Shown one piece after another: positions 46,493 to 55,649 of a DNA stretch of 64,000 nt (positions within the stretch are counted from its first letter, which is position 1; the number at the start of each line of letters is the position of its first letter). Source of the stretch: Proteus vulgaris. GTDB lineage: Bacteria; Pseudomonadota; Gammaproteobacteria; Enterobacterales; Enterobacteriaceae. Under the pieces are notes generated by a model that ran no database searches, was not told where the DNA came from, and was given only the letters and a program-made list of their open reading frames with translations. Both the position numbers and the translations under genes were made by a program. The stretch is taken from NCBI RefSeq assembly GCF_016239305.1, contig NZ_JAEHOQ010000004.1, positions 62,001-126,000 on the forward strand, read 5' to 3'.

Positions 46493-47356
46493 TTACTCAA
46501 TATTTTGGATCTGTTCACGCATCTGTTCGATTAATACTTTTAATTCAATAGCAGAATTGGTGACATCAGTATTAATTGATTTGGATGCGAGTGTATTGGA
46601 TTCACGGTTAAATTCTTGCATCATAAAATCAAGACGACGACCTACCGCTTCCTTTTTCACAAGAATTTTGCGTGTTTCTTTAACGTGGGCTTCTAATCTA
46701 TCAAGCTCTTCAGCAACATCTAAACGTTGCGCTAACATCACTAACTCTTGCTCTAAACGATTATTATCAACTTGAACTTGAGCTTCTTCTAATTTGCTGG
46801 TTAAACGCTCACGTTGCCAGAGTAAGATTTCTGGCATTTGGGTTTTCACTTTCACCACTTCTGCGCTAACGGCATCTAAACGTTGCTCGATAAGTTCTTT
46901 GAGTGATTGTCCTTCTGCTTCACGACTAGCAATAAATGCGTCAATTGCTAAATCTAATTCAGCTAAAAGCTCAGTACCAATGGCATCTAAATCTTGCTCT
47001 TGTGCTGAGATAACACCCGGCCAACGTAAAATATCAAATGGGCTAATAGTGCCTTCATGGCTGTGGCTTTTTACCCAATTGGCAGAAACAATCAGTTGTT
47101 TTGCCAGATTTTCATCAAGATTAAGTTCACCTTGAAAGCGAGCGTTAAGATCAAAACGTAAGTTACATTCAATTTTACCACGAGTTAAGCGATTACGTAG
47201 ACGTTCACGAATAACCGGTTCTAAACTACGTAATTGTTCAGGTAAACGAATATAAGTTTCAAGGTAACGTTGGTTTACGGAACGCAGTTCCCATGCAGCG
47301 CTACCCCAGTCTTTTTTGATGTCTCGGCGAGCAAAAGCGGTCATGCTACGGATCAT
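46493..47356 (-). CDS. yicC: YicC family endoribonuclease
   Basis: A 287-residue protein of the YicC family, recently recognised as RNA-degrading. It begins MIRSMTAFARRDIKKDWGSA and has the conserved C-terminal part KEAVGRRLDFMMQEFNRE-NTL-SKS. Its last codons overlap the satellite attachment repeat. The protein end (Ile-Glu-stop) is the same with the current and with the displaced sequence, so insertion is neutral for the protein. It is divergent from rph. Confidence 0.95.
   Translation of the reverse strand: MIRSMTAFARRDIKKDWGSAAWELRSVNQRYLETYIRLPEQLRSLEPVIRERLRNRLTRGKIECNLRFDLNARFQGELNLDENLAKQLIVSANWVKSHSHEGTISPFDILRWPGVISAQEQDLDAIGTELLAELDLAIDAFIASREAEGQSLKELIEQRLDAVSAEVVKVKTQMPEILLWQRERLTSKLEEAQVQVDNNRLEQELVMLAQRLDVAEELDRLEAHVKETRKILVKKEAVGRRLDFMMQEFNRESNTLASKSINTDVTNSAIELKVLIEQMREQIQNIE
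46497..46513. other. Attachment site (yicC-proximal), 17-bp direct repeat
   Basis: TCAATATTTTGGATCTG overlaps the last codons of yicC. The element supplies the present ending GAG-TAA, which keeps the same last residue (Glu) as the displaced ending GAA-TAG at the other repeat. Confidence 0.9.
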
Positions 47357-47481
47357 AATAGGGTCTCAATAGTGTAAAAGATGATACGATTATAACCCTA
47401 GGCGTCGATACAGGATAGGCATAAGCCATTTTAGGTCGTATAATGCGCCCCCAATATGTCAGAGAAAGCGGAGATAACACC

Positions 47482-48198
47482 ATGCGTCCAGCAGACAGAC
47501 AAGCAGACCAAGTACGCCCTATTACCATTACTCGCCATTATACAAAACATGCTGAAGGTTCTGTATTAGTTGAGTTTGGTGATACTAAAGTCTTGTGTAA
47601 CGCCACTGTAGAAGACGGTGTACCACGTTTTCTTAAAGGACAAGGGCAAGGATGGGTGACCGCAGAATACGGCATGCTTCCTCGCGCAACCAATAGCCGT
47701 AATGCACGCGAAGCGGCTCGCGGTAAACAAACTGGCCGTACTATGGAAATTCAGCGTTTAATTGCTCGTTCATTACGTGCTGCGGTTGATTTAAAAGCAT
47801 TGGGTGAATATACCATCACTGTTGATTGTGATGTTATTCAAGCTGATGGTGGTACACGTACGGCGTCTATCTCTGGCGCTTGCGTAGCATTAGTTGATGC
47901 ATTAAATAAAATGGTTGAAGAAGGTAAGCTGAAAAAAAGCCCTCTAAAATCAATGGTGGCTGCAGTCTCTGTGGGTATTGTTGATGGTGAACCATTATGC
48001 GATCTTGAATATGTTGAAGATTCCGCAGCAGAAACTGATATGAATGTGGTGATGATCGATGATGGTCGTATGATTGAAGTTCAAGGTACGGCAGAAGGTG
48101 CACCATTTAGTCATGAAGAATTACTTGCTTTACTCGCCCTAGCGAAGGGGGGATTAGAGAAGATATTTGAAGCGCAAAAAGAGGCGCTTAAGCAATAA
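47482..48198 (+). CDS. rph: Ribonuclease PH
   Basis: A 238-residue phosphorolytic exoribonuclease that trims tRNA 3' ends. I start at the ATG at 47482 ([13 protein letters not shown]) with GGAG upstream, as in E. coli; upstream in-frame codons are not family-like. Motifs: [51 protein letters not shown]-like [14 protein letters not shown] and [14 protein letters not shown]. It appears full-length, unlike the frameshifted rph of E. coli K-12. Confidence 0.96.
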   Translation: MRPADRQADQVRPITITRHYTKHAEGSVLVEFGDTKVLCNATVEDGVPRFLKGQGQGWVTAEYGMLPRATNSRNAREAARGKQTGRTMEIQRLIARSLRAAVDLKALGEYTITVDCDVIQADGGTRTASISGACVALVDALNKMVEEGKLKKSPLKSMVAAVSVGIVDGEPLCDLEYVEDSAAETDMNVVMIDDGRMIEVQGTAEGAPFSHEELLALLALAKGGLEKIFEAQKEALKQ

Positions 48199-48209
48199 AT
48201 TTTATATTT

Positions 48210-48236
48210 AAGGCGACTGAGAAGTCGCCTTTTTTA
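48210..48236 (+). terminator. Attenuator-like terminator between rph and pyrE
   Basis: AAGGCGACT (48210-48218) pairs with AGTCGCCTT (48223-48231), followed by T-rich sequence. It starts 12 bp after the rph stop. In E. coli the equivalent hairpin controls pyrE according to how closely ribosomes in rph follow RNA polymerase under changing UTP. The same layout here suggests the same control. Confidence 0.85.
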
Positions 48237-48278
48237 TGCCTAAAATTTGTCATTAAGTAACGTAGAGAGGAGAAAAAA

Positions 48279-48923
48279 ATGAAAGCCTACCAACGCCGCT
48301 TTATCGAACTAGCATTAGCAAAAAATGTGCTGAAATTTGGTGAGTTCACACTAAAATCAGGACGAGTGAGTCCTTACTTTTTTAATGCCGGTTTATTTAA
48401 TACAGGGCGTGATTTGGCTTTACTGGGGCAGTTTTATGCGCAAACATTATTAGATAATAATGTGTCTTGTGATGTGTTGTTTGGGCCTGCTTATAAGGGT
48501 ATCCCCATTGCAACGACAACGGCAGTCGCATTAGTTGAACATCATGATATTGATATTCCTTATTGTTTTAATCGTAAGGAAGCTAAAGATCATGGGGAAG
48601 GGGGAACATTAGTAGGAAGTCCTTTAAAGGGTGATGTCGTGATCGTTGATGATGTTATCACAGCCGGTACTGCTATTCGTGAATCAATGGAAATTATTAA
48701 ACAGCATGATGCAACGCTTTCCGCTGTGCTATTAAGTTTAGATAGACAAGAAAAAGGGCGAGAAGAACTTTCTGCAATACAAGAGTTAAAACGTGATTAT
48801 CAATGCCAAGTGTATTCGATTATTACTCTGGATGATTTAATTAACTATCTAAGTGAGAATGAAACGTTATCTGAGCATTTACCTGCAGTGAAAGCTTATC
48901 GTGAGCGCTATGGCGTTAATTAA
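48279..48923 (+). CDS. pyrE: Orotate phosphoribosyltransferase
   Basis: A 214-residue enzyme that joins orotate to PRPP in pyrimidine synthesis. GAGAGG lies before the ATG. Motifs: [46 protein letters not shown] and the PRPP-binding [13 protein letters not shown]. It lies 80 bp after rph with the attenuator between. Confidence 0.97.
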   Translation: MKAYQRRFIELALAKNVLKFGEFTLKSGRVSPYFFNAGLFNTGRDLALLGQFYAQTLLDNNVSCDVLFGPAYKGIPIATTTAVALVEHHDIDIPYCFNRKEAKDHGEGGTLVGSPLKGDVVIVDDVITAGTAIRESMEIIKQHDATLSAVLLSLDRQEKGREELSAIQELKRDYQCQVYSIITLDDLINYLSENETLSEHLPAVKAYRERYGVN

Positions 48924-48962
48924 TAAAGTTAAAATACGATAAATAACTGATTGATTGTAGAT

Positions 48963-48994
48963 AAAAAAAAGCCCTCGCCCAATAATGGGCGGGG
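48963..48994 (-). terminator. Strong minus-strand terminator with long T-tract
   Basis: A 9-bp stem (48973-48981 with 48986-48994, one U-G pair) has a 4-nt loop, and on the minus strand eight T follow. It lies about 240 bp beyond the slmA stop, far for an slmA terminator, so it may end a separate minus-strand transcript. Confidence 0.7.
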
Positions 48995-49165
48995 TGAGTA
49001 GTACAATGAATCTTCTGTGATAATTACCACAGATATTGAAAATATAAAAAGGACTTTTACAGCAGGGGCAAAGCGATTCGCTAATGCCACAATGTAGGAA
49101 CTGCACAAATGCCATTCCTGATAAATACATTGAGGTACTTATGTACCAGAGGACGCATGTTAACA
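48963..49165 (-). ncRNA. Candidate small RNA antisense-oriented between pyrE and slmA
   Basis: Evidence is the strong terminator, a second hairpin just before it (TGTGGTAATTATCACA, 49016-49031) and the palindrome GTACATAAGTAC (49137-49148) near a plausible 5' end. A tiny frame (MRPLVHKYLNVF onward, 25 codons from 49158) lacks a ribosome site. I recognise no known RNA family. The 5' end is a guess. Confidence 0.3.
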
Positions 49166-49231
49166 CAAATAAGAAAAAAACGGCATATCTGTCAATTTCA
49201 AATTCTTGAGTTAAATCACGAGTCCATCATT

Positions 49232-49834
49232 TCATTGTAATTGTGCCAATATTAATGGCCAGCGAGCTTCAAATTCTTGGGTCGGTTGATAGCGAAATTC
49301 AGTACGTACAAAGCGCGCTAACATACCTTCACAAAAAGCGAGTAGTTGTGAGGCAAGCAAGGCTTCATCATGTAAGAAAGCGCTACCTTCACGAATTTTA
49401 CGCTCTTTGATAACTTGTCGAAGCTGAACTTCAATACGCTCATAAAGTTGATTTATGCGACCTTGTAATCTGTCTTGCTCAAACATTAAAGCATGACCTG
49501 TTAAAATACGAGATAGCCCTGGATTTTTTTCAGCAAAACCGAGGATCAAGATAAGAATTAAGCGAATTCTAGCTATCGTTTCTTTTTCGTCCTTTAAGAT
49601 CAAATTAATACGAGAAACTAAGCTGTCTTCGATAAACTCAATCAAGCTATCAAACATTTTTGTCTTACTTGGGAAATGTCGATAGAGTGCCGCTTCAGAT
49701 ACACCGACAGTTGCAGCCAGTTTTGCCGTTGTAATGCGTTGGCTACCATCACTTGACTCTAACATCTGAGCAAGTGATTGTAAGATTTCATCCCGTCTAT
49801 TTCTTTTCTTTTTGGTTTCTTTTTCTTCTGCCAT
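49232..49834 (-). CDS. slmA: Nucleoid occlusion factor SlmA
   Basis: A 200-residue TetR-family protein that binds specific chromosomal sites and blocks FtsZ assembly over the nucleoid. I start at the ATG at 49834 ([18 protein letters not shown]). The helix-turn-helix is [20 protein letters not shown] and the C-terminus ends [12 protein letters not shown], as in the family. It lies between pyrE and dut as in E. coli. Confidence 0.95.
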   Translation of the reverse strand: MAEEKETKKKRNRRDEILQSLAQMLESSDGSQRITTAKLAATVGVSEAALYRHFPSKTKMFDSLIEFIEDSLVSRINLILKDEKETIARIRLILILILGFAEKNPGLSRILTGHALMFEQDRLQGRINQLYERIEVQLRQVIKERKIREGSAFLHDEALLASQLLAFCEGMLARFVRTEFRYQPTQEFEARWPLILAQLQ

Positions 49835-49944
49835 GACTGATAAGGCCCCTGCTAAAAGCAAAACAAATCAGTAAACCTTTGCACTCAATTTCAGTGCAAA
49901 GGGAGTGATATCGTCATTGAAATAATTAATGCAAGACGTCGTTA

Positions 49945-50403
49945 TTATTGGCGGCCGGAATGACCAAAACCGCCACTACCACGTTCCGTTGCGGTAAAAT
50001 CTTCAACAATATTAAATTCAGCTTGAACAACTGGTACGATAACCATTTGAGCAATACGTTCGCCCGGCTCGATGGTGAACGCTTTCTGCCCACGATTCCA
50101 CACTGATACCATCAGTTGGCCTTGGTAGTCAGAATCAATCAGGCCAACTAAATTACCTAATACAACACCGTGTTTATGACCTAAGCCTGAACGAGGAAGC
50201 ACCATTGCTGCTAAACCTTCATCGGCAATATGTACAGCGAGACCTGTCGGTAATAATTCAGTTTGCCCCGGTTCAAGTACCAATGGTGCATCAAGGCAAG
50301 CACGTAAATCTAAACCAGCAGAGCCTGTTGTGGCATAAGCAGGAAGTGGATATTCCTGACCAATACGAGCATCAAGAATTTTAACATCAATTTTTTTCAT
50401 CAT
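49945..50403 (-). CDS. dut: dUTP diphosphatase
   Basis: A 152-residue trimeric dUTPase. All five motifs are seen: [30 protein letters not shown] with the catalytic Asp, PGERIAQMV and the C-terminal [10 protein letters not shown] arm. It prevents uracil incorporation and feeds thymidylate synthesis. Its start overlaps the 3' end of coaBC by 17 bp. Confidence 0.97.
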   Translation of the reverse strand: MMKKIDVKILDARIGQEYPLPAYATTGSAGLDLRACLDAPLVLEPGQTELLPTGLAVHIADEGLAAMVLPRSGLGHKHGVVLGNLVGLIDSDYQGQLMVSVWNRGQKAFTIEPGERIAQMVIVPVVQAEFNIVEDFTATERGSGGFGHSGRQ

Positions 50404-51598
50404 AGTGTTTGGCTATCTCGTCAAGTAGGCGATGGCTAAGTTGTGCTTTACTACTGTGTGGTAAACGCGTTTCTCCATTAGCCCAAATAAGGTGTAATGC
50501 ATTATTGTCACTGTTAAAGCCTTGATTTTCTATTGAAACATCATTGGCACAGATTAAATCGAGCTGTTTCTGTTCTCGTTTTTTGCGGGCATATTCTTCC
50601 ACATTCTGGGTTTCGGCTGCAAATCCAACAACAAAAGGACGGCGCTCAATCATTTTTCCGACACTGGCAACAATATCGGGGTTTTTTACCATAGTGATGG
50701 TGACTTCATCACCTTGTTTTTTAATTTTTTCCGTCGCAACAAGTTTAGCGCGATAATCTGCAACGGCTGCACAACCGATAAAAATATCTTGTGAAGGCGC
50801 TAGTATCATCACTTGTTCATACATTTCTTGTGCGCTTTCAACGTCAATACGTTTAACACAAGAGGGTGTCGGTAATGTGACAGGCCCTGCGATAAGCGTG
50901 ACATCCGCTCCACGTAGTGCGGCGGCTTGTGCAATTGCAAAGCCCATTTTTCCAGAGCTATGATTGCTGATAAAACGTACCGGATCTAGGGCTTCACGAG
51001 TAGGTCCTGCGGTGATTGTGATTTTTTTACCCGCAAAATCTTGTGGTTGTGAAGCCAGTTGTTTTTCAGCTAATGCGACAAGCTCTAAAGGATCTAGCAT
51101 TCGCCCTGGGCCCACATCACCACAAGCTTGGCTACCTGAATCAGGTCCCCAAATTAAGCTACCGCGTTGCCCTAAAGCAGATAAATTCTCTTGTGTAATA
51201 GTGGCTCGATACATCTGCTGGTTCATTGCAGGGGCAATGGCAATAGGTGCACTACTGGCTAAGCAGAGGGTAGTGAGTAAATCATTAGCTATTCCTGCGC
51301 GTAAACGGGCGATAAGATCGGCCGTTGCTGGTGCCAGTAGAATTAAATCAGCCCATTTACCTAATTCAATATGTCCCATAGCTGCTTCTGCTGCGGGATC
51401 AAGTAGGTCATCAGCGACAGGGAAGCCAGAAACCGCTTGTAATGATAATGGCGTGACAAAAGCATGTGCTGCGGGTGTCATTACAACACGGACAATAGCA
51501 CCTTTATCACGTAAACGGCGAACAAGTTCAGGTGCTTTATAGGCCGCAATACCACCACTAATACCGAGAATAATCTTTTTGTTGTGAAGTGTAGTCAT
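50387..51598 (-). CDS. coaBC: Bifunctional phosphopantothenoylcysteine decarboxylase / phosphopantothenate-cysteine ligase
   Basis: A 403-residue coenzyme A enzyme, starting at the ATG at 51598 ([20 protein letters not shown]). The N-terminal flavin-dependent CoaC half has [27 protein letters not shown] and CGDVGPGRM. The C-terminal CoaB half begins [25 protein letters not shown] and has NPDIVASVG and [10 protein letters not shown]. It is followed by dut with overlap and is the first gene of that pair. Confidence 0.96.
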   Translation of the reverse strand: MTTLHNKKIILGISGGIAAYKAPELVRRLRDKGAIVRVVMTPAAHAFVTPLSLQAVSGFPVADDLLDPAAEAAMGHIELGKWADLILLAPATADLIARLRAGIANDLLTTLCLASSAPIAIAPAMNQQMYRATITQENLSALGQRGSLIWGPDSGSQACGDVGPGRMLDPLELVALAEKQLASQPQDFAGKKITITAGPTREALDPVRFISNHSSGKMGFAIAQAAALRGADVTLIAGPVTLPTPSCVKRIDVESAQEMYEQVMILAPSQDIFIGCAAVADYRAKLVATEKIKKQGDEVTITMVKNPDIVASVGKMIERRPFVVGFAAETQNVEEYARKKREQKQLDLICANDVSIENQGFNSDNNALHLIWANGETRLPHSSKAQLSHRLLDEIAKHYDEKN

Positions 51599-51768
51599 GA
51601 TGAAATGCCTAAGTACATAAATAATTGTCCGCAATTTTACCACAAGGTATCTATGAATTCGGAATTCTATGTAACCTCATGTTTTATTGATTAAATTTTT
51701 GTGGGTCATCTCGCACAATTTTGATATGTGTCTTTTTCATACAATATAAGCAGTTTATAGTAAATTGA

Positions 51769-51784
51769 CTGTATAAAACAACAG
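51769..51784. promoter_or_regulatory. LexA-box-like site upstream of radC
   Basis: CTGTATAAAACAACAG fits the SOS consensus CTGT-N8-ACAG exactly. It overlaps a likely -35 element (TTGACT, 51765-51770) about 125 bp before the radC start, so binding would block transcription. The inner bases are less regular than in the strongest LexA sites. Confidence 0.55.
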
Positions 51785-51894
51785 TTGTTTTATGATTGGC
51801 ATTTAATGATGTGTAATAAAAAGACAACAATGCAATTAATATAAAGAAAATCAATTACTAACCCTAAAACCTTTACTTAATAAGGAGCCCAAGG

Positions 51895-52566
51895 ATGGAA
51901 AATCAATCGGTTAGTGCGCTTTTACCCAGAGAAAAATTATTACTTTATGGCGTAGGATCTCTTTCGGATATTGAATTACTAGCGCTTTTTTTACGTACAG
52001 GAACATATGAAAAATCAGTATTAGAGTTGGCGGCTTTTTTACTAAAAGAGTGTGGCTCTCTGTATCATGTTATTAATGCTGATTATGAAACGTTAGGGCG
52101 CTTTAAAGGTGTAGGGATCGGTAAATTTACCCAGCTCCAAGCGATTAATGAGATGGCACAACGCTTTTCAACAATGCAATTTATGTATAAAAATGTACTT
52201 TCTTCTTCAGAAGATACCAAACATTACTTACAAAAATTACTTCATTGGCGAGATAGAGAAGTGTTTGTAGTGTTATTTCTTGATAATCAAAATCAATTGA
52301 TTGCTTTTGATGAAATGTTTAAAGGTACGATTAATCGAGTAGAAGTTCATCCCAGAGAAATTGTTCGTCAATCAATAAAAAAGAATGCAACATCCATCAT
52401 TCTTGCTCATAATCACCCTTCTGGTATTAGCGAACCAAGTCTCGCAGATAAAGAAATAACTGAAAAAATTTTTCTGGCTTGCCAGTTAGTTGGTGTAAAA
52501 GTACTCGATCACCTTGTAATAGGGCATGACGACTGCGTTTCTTTTGCAGAACGTGGTTGGTTGTAG
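51895..52566 (+). CDS. radC: RadC family JAB/MPN-domain protein
   Basis: A 223-residue protein. It has an N-terminal helix-hairpin-helix part (LLLYGVGSLSDIELLALFLR and RFKGVGIGK) and a C-terminal JAMM metalloprotease-like domain with the metal motif LAHNHPSGISEPSLADKEI. The cellular role is unsettled despite its name. AAGGAG lies upstream of the ATG. It has the usual place before rpmB. Confidence 0.93.
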   Translation: MENQSVSALLPREKLLLYGVGSLSDIELLALFLRTGTYEKSVLELAAFLLKECGSLYHVINADYETLGRFKGVGIGKFTQLQAINEMAQRFSTMQFMYKNVLSSSEDTKHYLQKLLHWRDREVFVVLFLDNQNQLIAFDEMFKGTINRVEVHPREIVRQSIKKNATSIILAHNHPSGISEPSLADKEITEKIFLACQLVGVKVLDHLVIGHDDCVSFAERGWL

Positions 52567-52609
52567 CAAATATTTTTGTAATTATTGTCAATCTTTATTT
52601 GTACGGGTC

Positions 52610-52638
52610 TTGAGCGTTGAGGCCATTGGGCGTATACT
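52610..52638 (+). promoter_or_regulatory. Sigma-70 promoter of rpmB-rpmG
   Basis: TTGAGC (52610-52615) and TATACT (52633-52638) are separated by 17 bp. Transcription would start near 52645, giving a leader of about 170 nt before rpmB. Confidence 0.75.
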
Positions 52639-52659
52639 ACGCCACCTTTGAGGATCTTG

Positions 52660-52771
52660 GGTTTGGCGAGAAGAGCCTATCTCAGCAAGTTTTTTCTGAG
52701 GTGTTAACACAGTTTTTCAATCGTTAAAAGTTGCTGAGATGGGCTCCAAAGCCTGACGAGGCGGTCAAACC
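52660..52771 (+). promoter_or_regulatory. Structured mRNA leader of rpmB-rpmG, three-way-junction-like
   Basis: Three helices can form. P1 is GGTTTG (52660-52665) with CAAACC (52766-52771). P2 is a 16-bp helix of 52673-52688 with 52731-52746, with a single G-U pair. P3 is GCCT/AGGC at 52751-52762. The P2 loop contains the palindrome GTGTTAACAC. Such a leader before ribosomal protein genes suggests autogenous control by L28 or L33. Confidence 0.55.
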
Positions 52772-52792
52772 TGATACTAAAGCTCGAGCTGA

Positions 52793-53050
<258 letters not shown>

Positions 53051-53058
53051 GGAGCTGA

Positions 53059-53229
<171 letters not shown>

Positions 53230-53242
53230 TTTTAGTTTTCTT

Positions 53243-53272
53243 AAAAAACCCGACCTTTGTGTCGGGTTTTTT
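53243..53272 (+). terminator. Terminator of rpmB-rpmG
   Basis: AACCCGAC pairs with GTCGGGTT across CTTTGT, followed by a run of T. It lies 14 bp after the rpmG stop. Confidence 0.93.
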
Positions 53273-53378
53273 GTTATCTGAGGTTTGCTAAGTATAACAA
53301 AGTAAAGCTATTGTGATCTTCGCTCGCTCTTTAGTTATACTGTGGCTCTTTTGAATTCATTGGGTGAATGGATTGCGG

Positions 53379-54506
53379 ATGAGTAAGTCAGTGCTATCAA
53401 TATTACATACAGAATCATCTTGTGGGTGGGGTGGTCAGGAAATTCGTATACTGACAGAAGCTCAAGGCATGATCCGTAGAGGGCATAAAGTTGCACTTGT
53501 GTGTTGCCCCACATCTAAAATTGCTAAAGCAGCACCTGATTATGGTATTGATGTTTTTACATTACCTATTGAAAAAAAACGTGTTTCTGCATTAAAAGCA
53601 CTTCGTCAGTGGCTGAAATCACATCATCACCAATTTGATGTTATTAATACCCACAGTTCTACCGATGCATGGCTAGTGGCTGTTTCTTGTGCCACATTAC
53701 GCCATTCACCAGTAGTTATCCGTACTCGACATGTTTCTACAGATGTTTCTCGTTCGCTGCCTACTCGCTGGCTCTATCTTTCATCTAGTGCCCATATCGT
53801 GACAACAGGTGAGAAATTACGTCATACACTGCATCAACATAATCAATTTCCGTTAGAAAAAATGACATCAGTACCTACTGGTATTGATTTACAACGCTTT
53901 TTTCCACAGGATAAACAGTGTGCCAGAGCGAAAATAGGTATCCCTAATAAACCAACGTTAGGGATAGTGGCGACTATGCGAGTATGGAAAGGGCATAAAT
54001 ATTTAGTCGAAGCATGGAAATCATTACACCAACAGTTTCCTGATTGGCAATTAATTTTTGTCGGTGATGGACCTCAGCGTAAAAATTTAGAACCAATGGT
54101 TAAAAACGAGGGATTAGCGCAGAGTATTTTCTTTTTAGGCAATCGCAATGATGTGCCTGATTGTTTAAATGCGATGGATTTATTTGCATTACCTTCTTTT
54201 GGTAATGAAGGTGTACCTCAAGGCATTATGCAGGCAATGGCCTGCGGTTTACCTGTTATTTCTACAACGGTAGGCGCTATTAGCGAAGCAGTTATTGATG
54301 GTAAAACCGGTTTTACATTGCCACCACAAGAACAAGAAGTACTAACAAACCATTTAGCTAAATTAATGGGCTCAGAACAATTACGTGAACAGATGGGAAA
54401 AGACGCGCTTGAACATGCTGTTGCACGATTTAGCTTGGATAATATGCTAGATAAGATGGAAAGGATCTTTATTCAGGCAATTAACGATAAAAATAAATCA
54501 GTATGA
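53379..54506 (+). CDS. Family 4 glycosyltransferase of LPS core synthesis
   Basis: A 375-residue GT-B glycosyltransferase if started at the ATG at 53379 (MSKSVLSILHTESS); a GTG at 53364 is possible. The N-terminal Gly-rich acceptor part has GWGGQEIRILTEAQGM. The C-terminal donor part has GIVATMRVWKGHKYLVEAW, GDGPQR and the EX7E-like LPSFGNEGVPQGIMQAMACGLPVI. Its place in the LPS core cluster suggests sugar transfer to the core on the inner-membrane cytoplasmic face. Donor and acceptor are not readable. Confidence 0.8.
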   Translation: MSKSVLSILHTESSCGWGGQEIRILTEAQGMIRRGHKVALVCCPTSKIAKAAPDYGIDVFTLPIEKKRVSALKALRQWLKSHHHQFDVINTHSSTDAWLVAVSCATLRHSPVVIRTRHVSTDVSRSLPTRWLYLSSSAHIVTTGEKLRHTLHQHNQFPLEKMTSVPTGIDLQRFFPQDKQCARAKIGIPNKPTLGIVATMRVWKGHKYLVEAWKSLHQQFPDWQLIFVGDGPQRKNLEPMVKNEGLAQSIFFLGNRNDVPDCLNAMDLFALPSFGNEGVPQGIMQAMACGLPVISTTVGAISEAVIDGKTGFTLPPQEQEVLTNHLAKLMGSEQLREQMGKDALEHAVARFSLDNMLDKMERIFIQAINDKNKSV

Positions 54507-54644
54507 TTAATGTTGATAATAAAGTCGTGAAACGATTATCTCTATTATCAACTTAGTGTATTCATATTATTGATGAATATTTGTAATACTTTTTAGTGTA
54601 TAGTCTGAGAAGTAAATGTATCATTTAAGCCAAATAAAAAGCAT

Positions 54645-55646
54645 ATGGATCCAAATAATATATTGGTTATAGCGATAGCCCGTTTCGGTGATACATTACT
54701 TATCACACCGGTTATCCATGCATTAAAACAGCGTTGGCCTAATGCTCATATTCATGTGTTTGCACATAAGCGTAGTGCATGCATTCTTGAGCATAATCCT
54801 GATATTGATTGTATTAGACATTTTTCTAAAAAAAGAGCTATTTGGGCAGGCAGGTTACCTCATAAGCCTTATGATTTAGCGCTAGTATATGGCAATGATA
54901 GTGAGCTGGTGAGCTATGCTCGTCGTCAATCTCACCATACTGTGACTTTTTCTGATAAGTCGCAACAGCAAACTGATGTGACTTGGGTTGAACGTCCCAA
55001 ATCGCCGATGGTTGCACAAAAAGAACGTGCCTTATTAATTAATGCGTTAGGGATTTATCCGAGTTGTTGGCAGTTACGTTACTTTATCAGTGATGAAGAA
55101 ACCAGTTTTGCACAACAGTTTTTAAAAGATAATTCATTAATTAATAAGAATATTATTGGTTTTCAATTACAGAGTTTTCCGGCTAAAGCCTATAGAGATT
55201 GGCCTGTGGAGAACTTTCTGCAATTAGCAAAGCAGATAATTTCCCATGACGCGAGTACGTATTTCTTGCTATTAGGTAGTAAGGAAAGTGAACAACTCTC
55301 CATTGATTTAGCGAAAAAAATCGGTGAAGAGCGCTGTTTAGCCTTAGCTGGTCGAGTTTCAATGCGACAAAATGCAGCAATTATGGCAAATTTATCGCTT
55401 TATGTAGGGGTAGATACAGGGCCTACACATTTAGCAGGGGCTTTAGATATCCCAATGGTGGCGTTATACCATAGCTATCACCCAGGATGCTATTTAGCGC
55501 CATTACAACATTCTTGTTGTCAGGTTATCCAACACCCAACCTCGTTGGAAAATGCTCGTCGCGAAGACAATATGGCTGAAATATCAGTTGAAGAAGTGTG
55601 GAATGCAGTGCGTAATATCATTGATGGAATGAAGGTGAAAAAGTAA
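54645..55646 (+). CDS. Family 9 glycosyltransferase (heptosyltransferase type)
   Basis: A 333-residue protein with the family 9 start ILVIAIARFGDTLLITPVIHAL and the donor-site motif YVGVDTGPTHLAGALDIPMVALY. It would add heptose or a related sugar to the LPS core. It is distinct from the WaaQ-like protein at 62837, with which it shares the N-terminal RFGDTLLITPV-type motif. It ends 3 bp before the next glycosyltransferase gene, showing an operon. Confidence 0.82.
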   Translation: MDPNNILVIAIARFGDTLLITPVIHALKQRWPNAHIHVFAHKRSACILEHNPDIDCIRHFSKKRAIWAGRLPHKPYDLALVYGNDSELVSYARRQSHHTVTFSDKSQQQTDVTWVERPKSPMVAQKERALLINALGIYPSCWQLRYFISDEETSFAQQFLKDNSLINKNIIGFQLQSFPAKAYRDWPVENFLQLAKQIISHDASTYFLLLGSKESEQLSIDLAKKIGEERCLALAGRVSMRQNAAIMANLSLYVGVDTGPTHLAGALDIPMVALYHSYHPGCYLAPLQHSCCQVIQHPTSLENARREDNMAEISVEEVWNAVRNIIDGMKVKK

Positions 55647-55649
55647 TCC

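Larger units (their letters stand above)
35463..46513. mobile_element. P4-like phage satellite integrated in the 3' end of yicC
   Basis: The element spans about 11.05 kb between two copies of a 17-bp repeat. All genes run on the minus strand from the integrase next to yicC: integrase, unknown 229-residue protein, AlpA-type regulator, coiled-coil protein, P2-type capsid, gpO-type protease, Icd-like protein, small protein, primase-helicase, Ogr/Delta zinc finger, 51-residue protein, DUF3800 protein. Replication genes and a zinc-finger late activator are P4-like. Portal, terminase and tail genes are absent, so mobilisation should need a P2-like helper. Carriage of its own capsid gene departs from classical P4. 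Confidence 0.9.
48924..49231. other. Intergenic region between pyrE and slmA
   Basis: About 310 bp between convergent genes. It holds a strong minus-strand terminator at 48963-48994 and a possible small RNA upstream of it. A minus-strand open frame spans part of it, but it runs through the terminator and is not credible as a gene. Confidence 0.5.

Noticed and set aside
35463-46513. Defective P2-like prophage in place of a satellite
   Set aside because: Replication is by a P4-type primase-helicase with Ogr/Delta, and the compact, overlapping gene blocks show no trace of portal, terminase or tail genes.
48879-49166. Minus-strand 95-codon open frame with several Cys
   Set aside because: It runs through a strong terminator and into pyrE, lacks a ribosome site, and its Cys pattern has no family match.
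50964-51542. 192-codon open frame antisense to coaBC
   Set aside because: It is the reverse frame of a strongly conserved gene, with Ser/Arg/Ala-rich low-complexity composition typical of a shadow.
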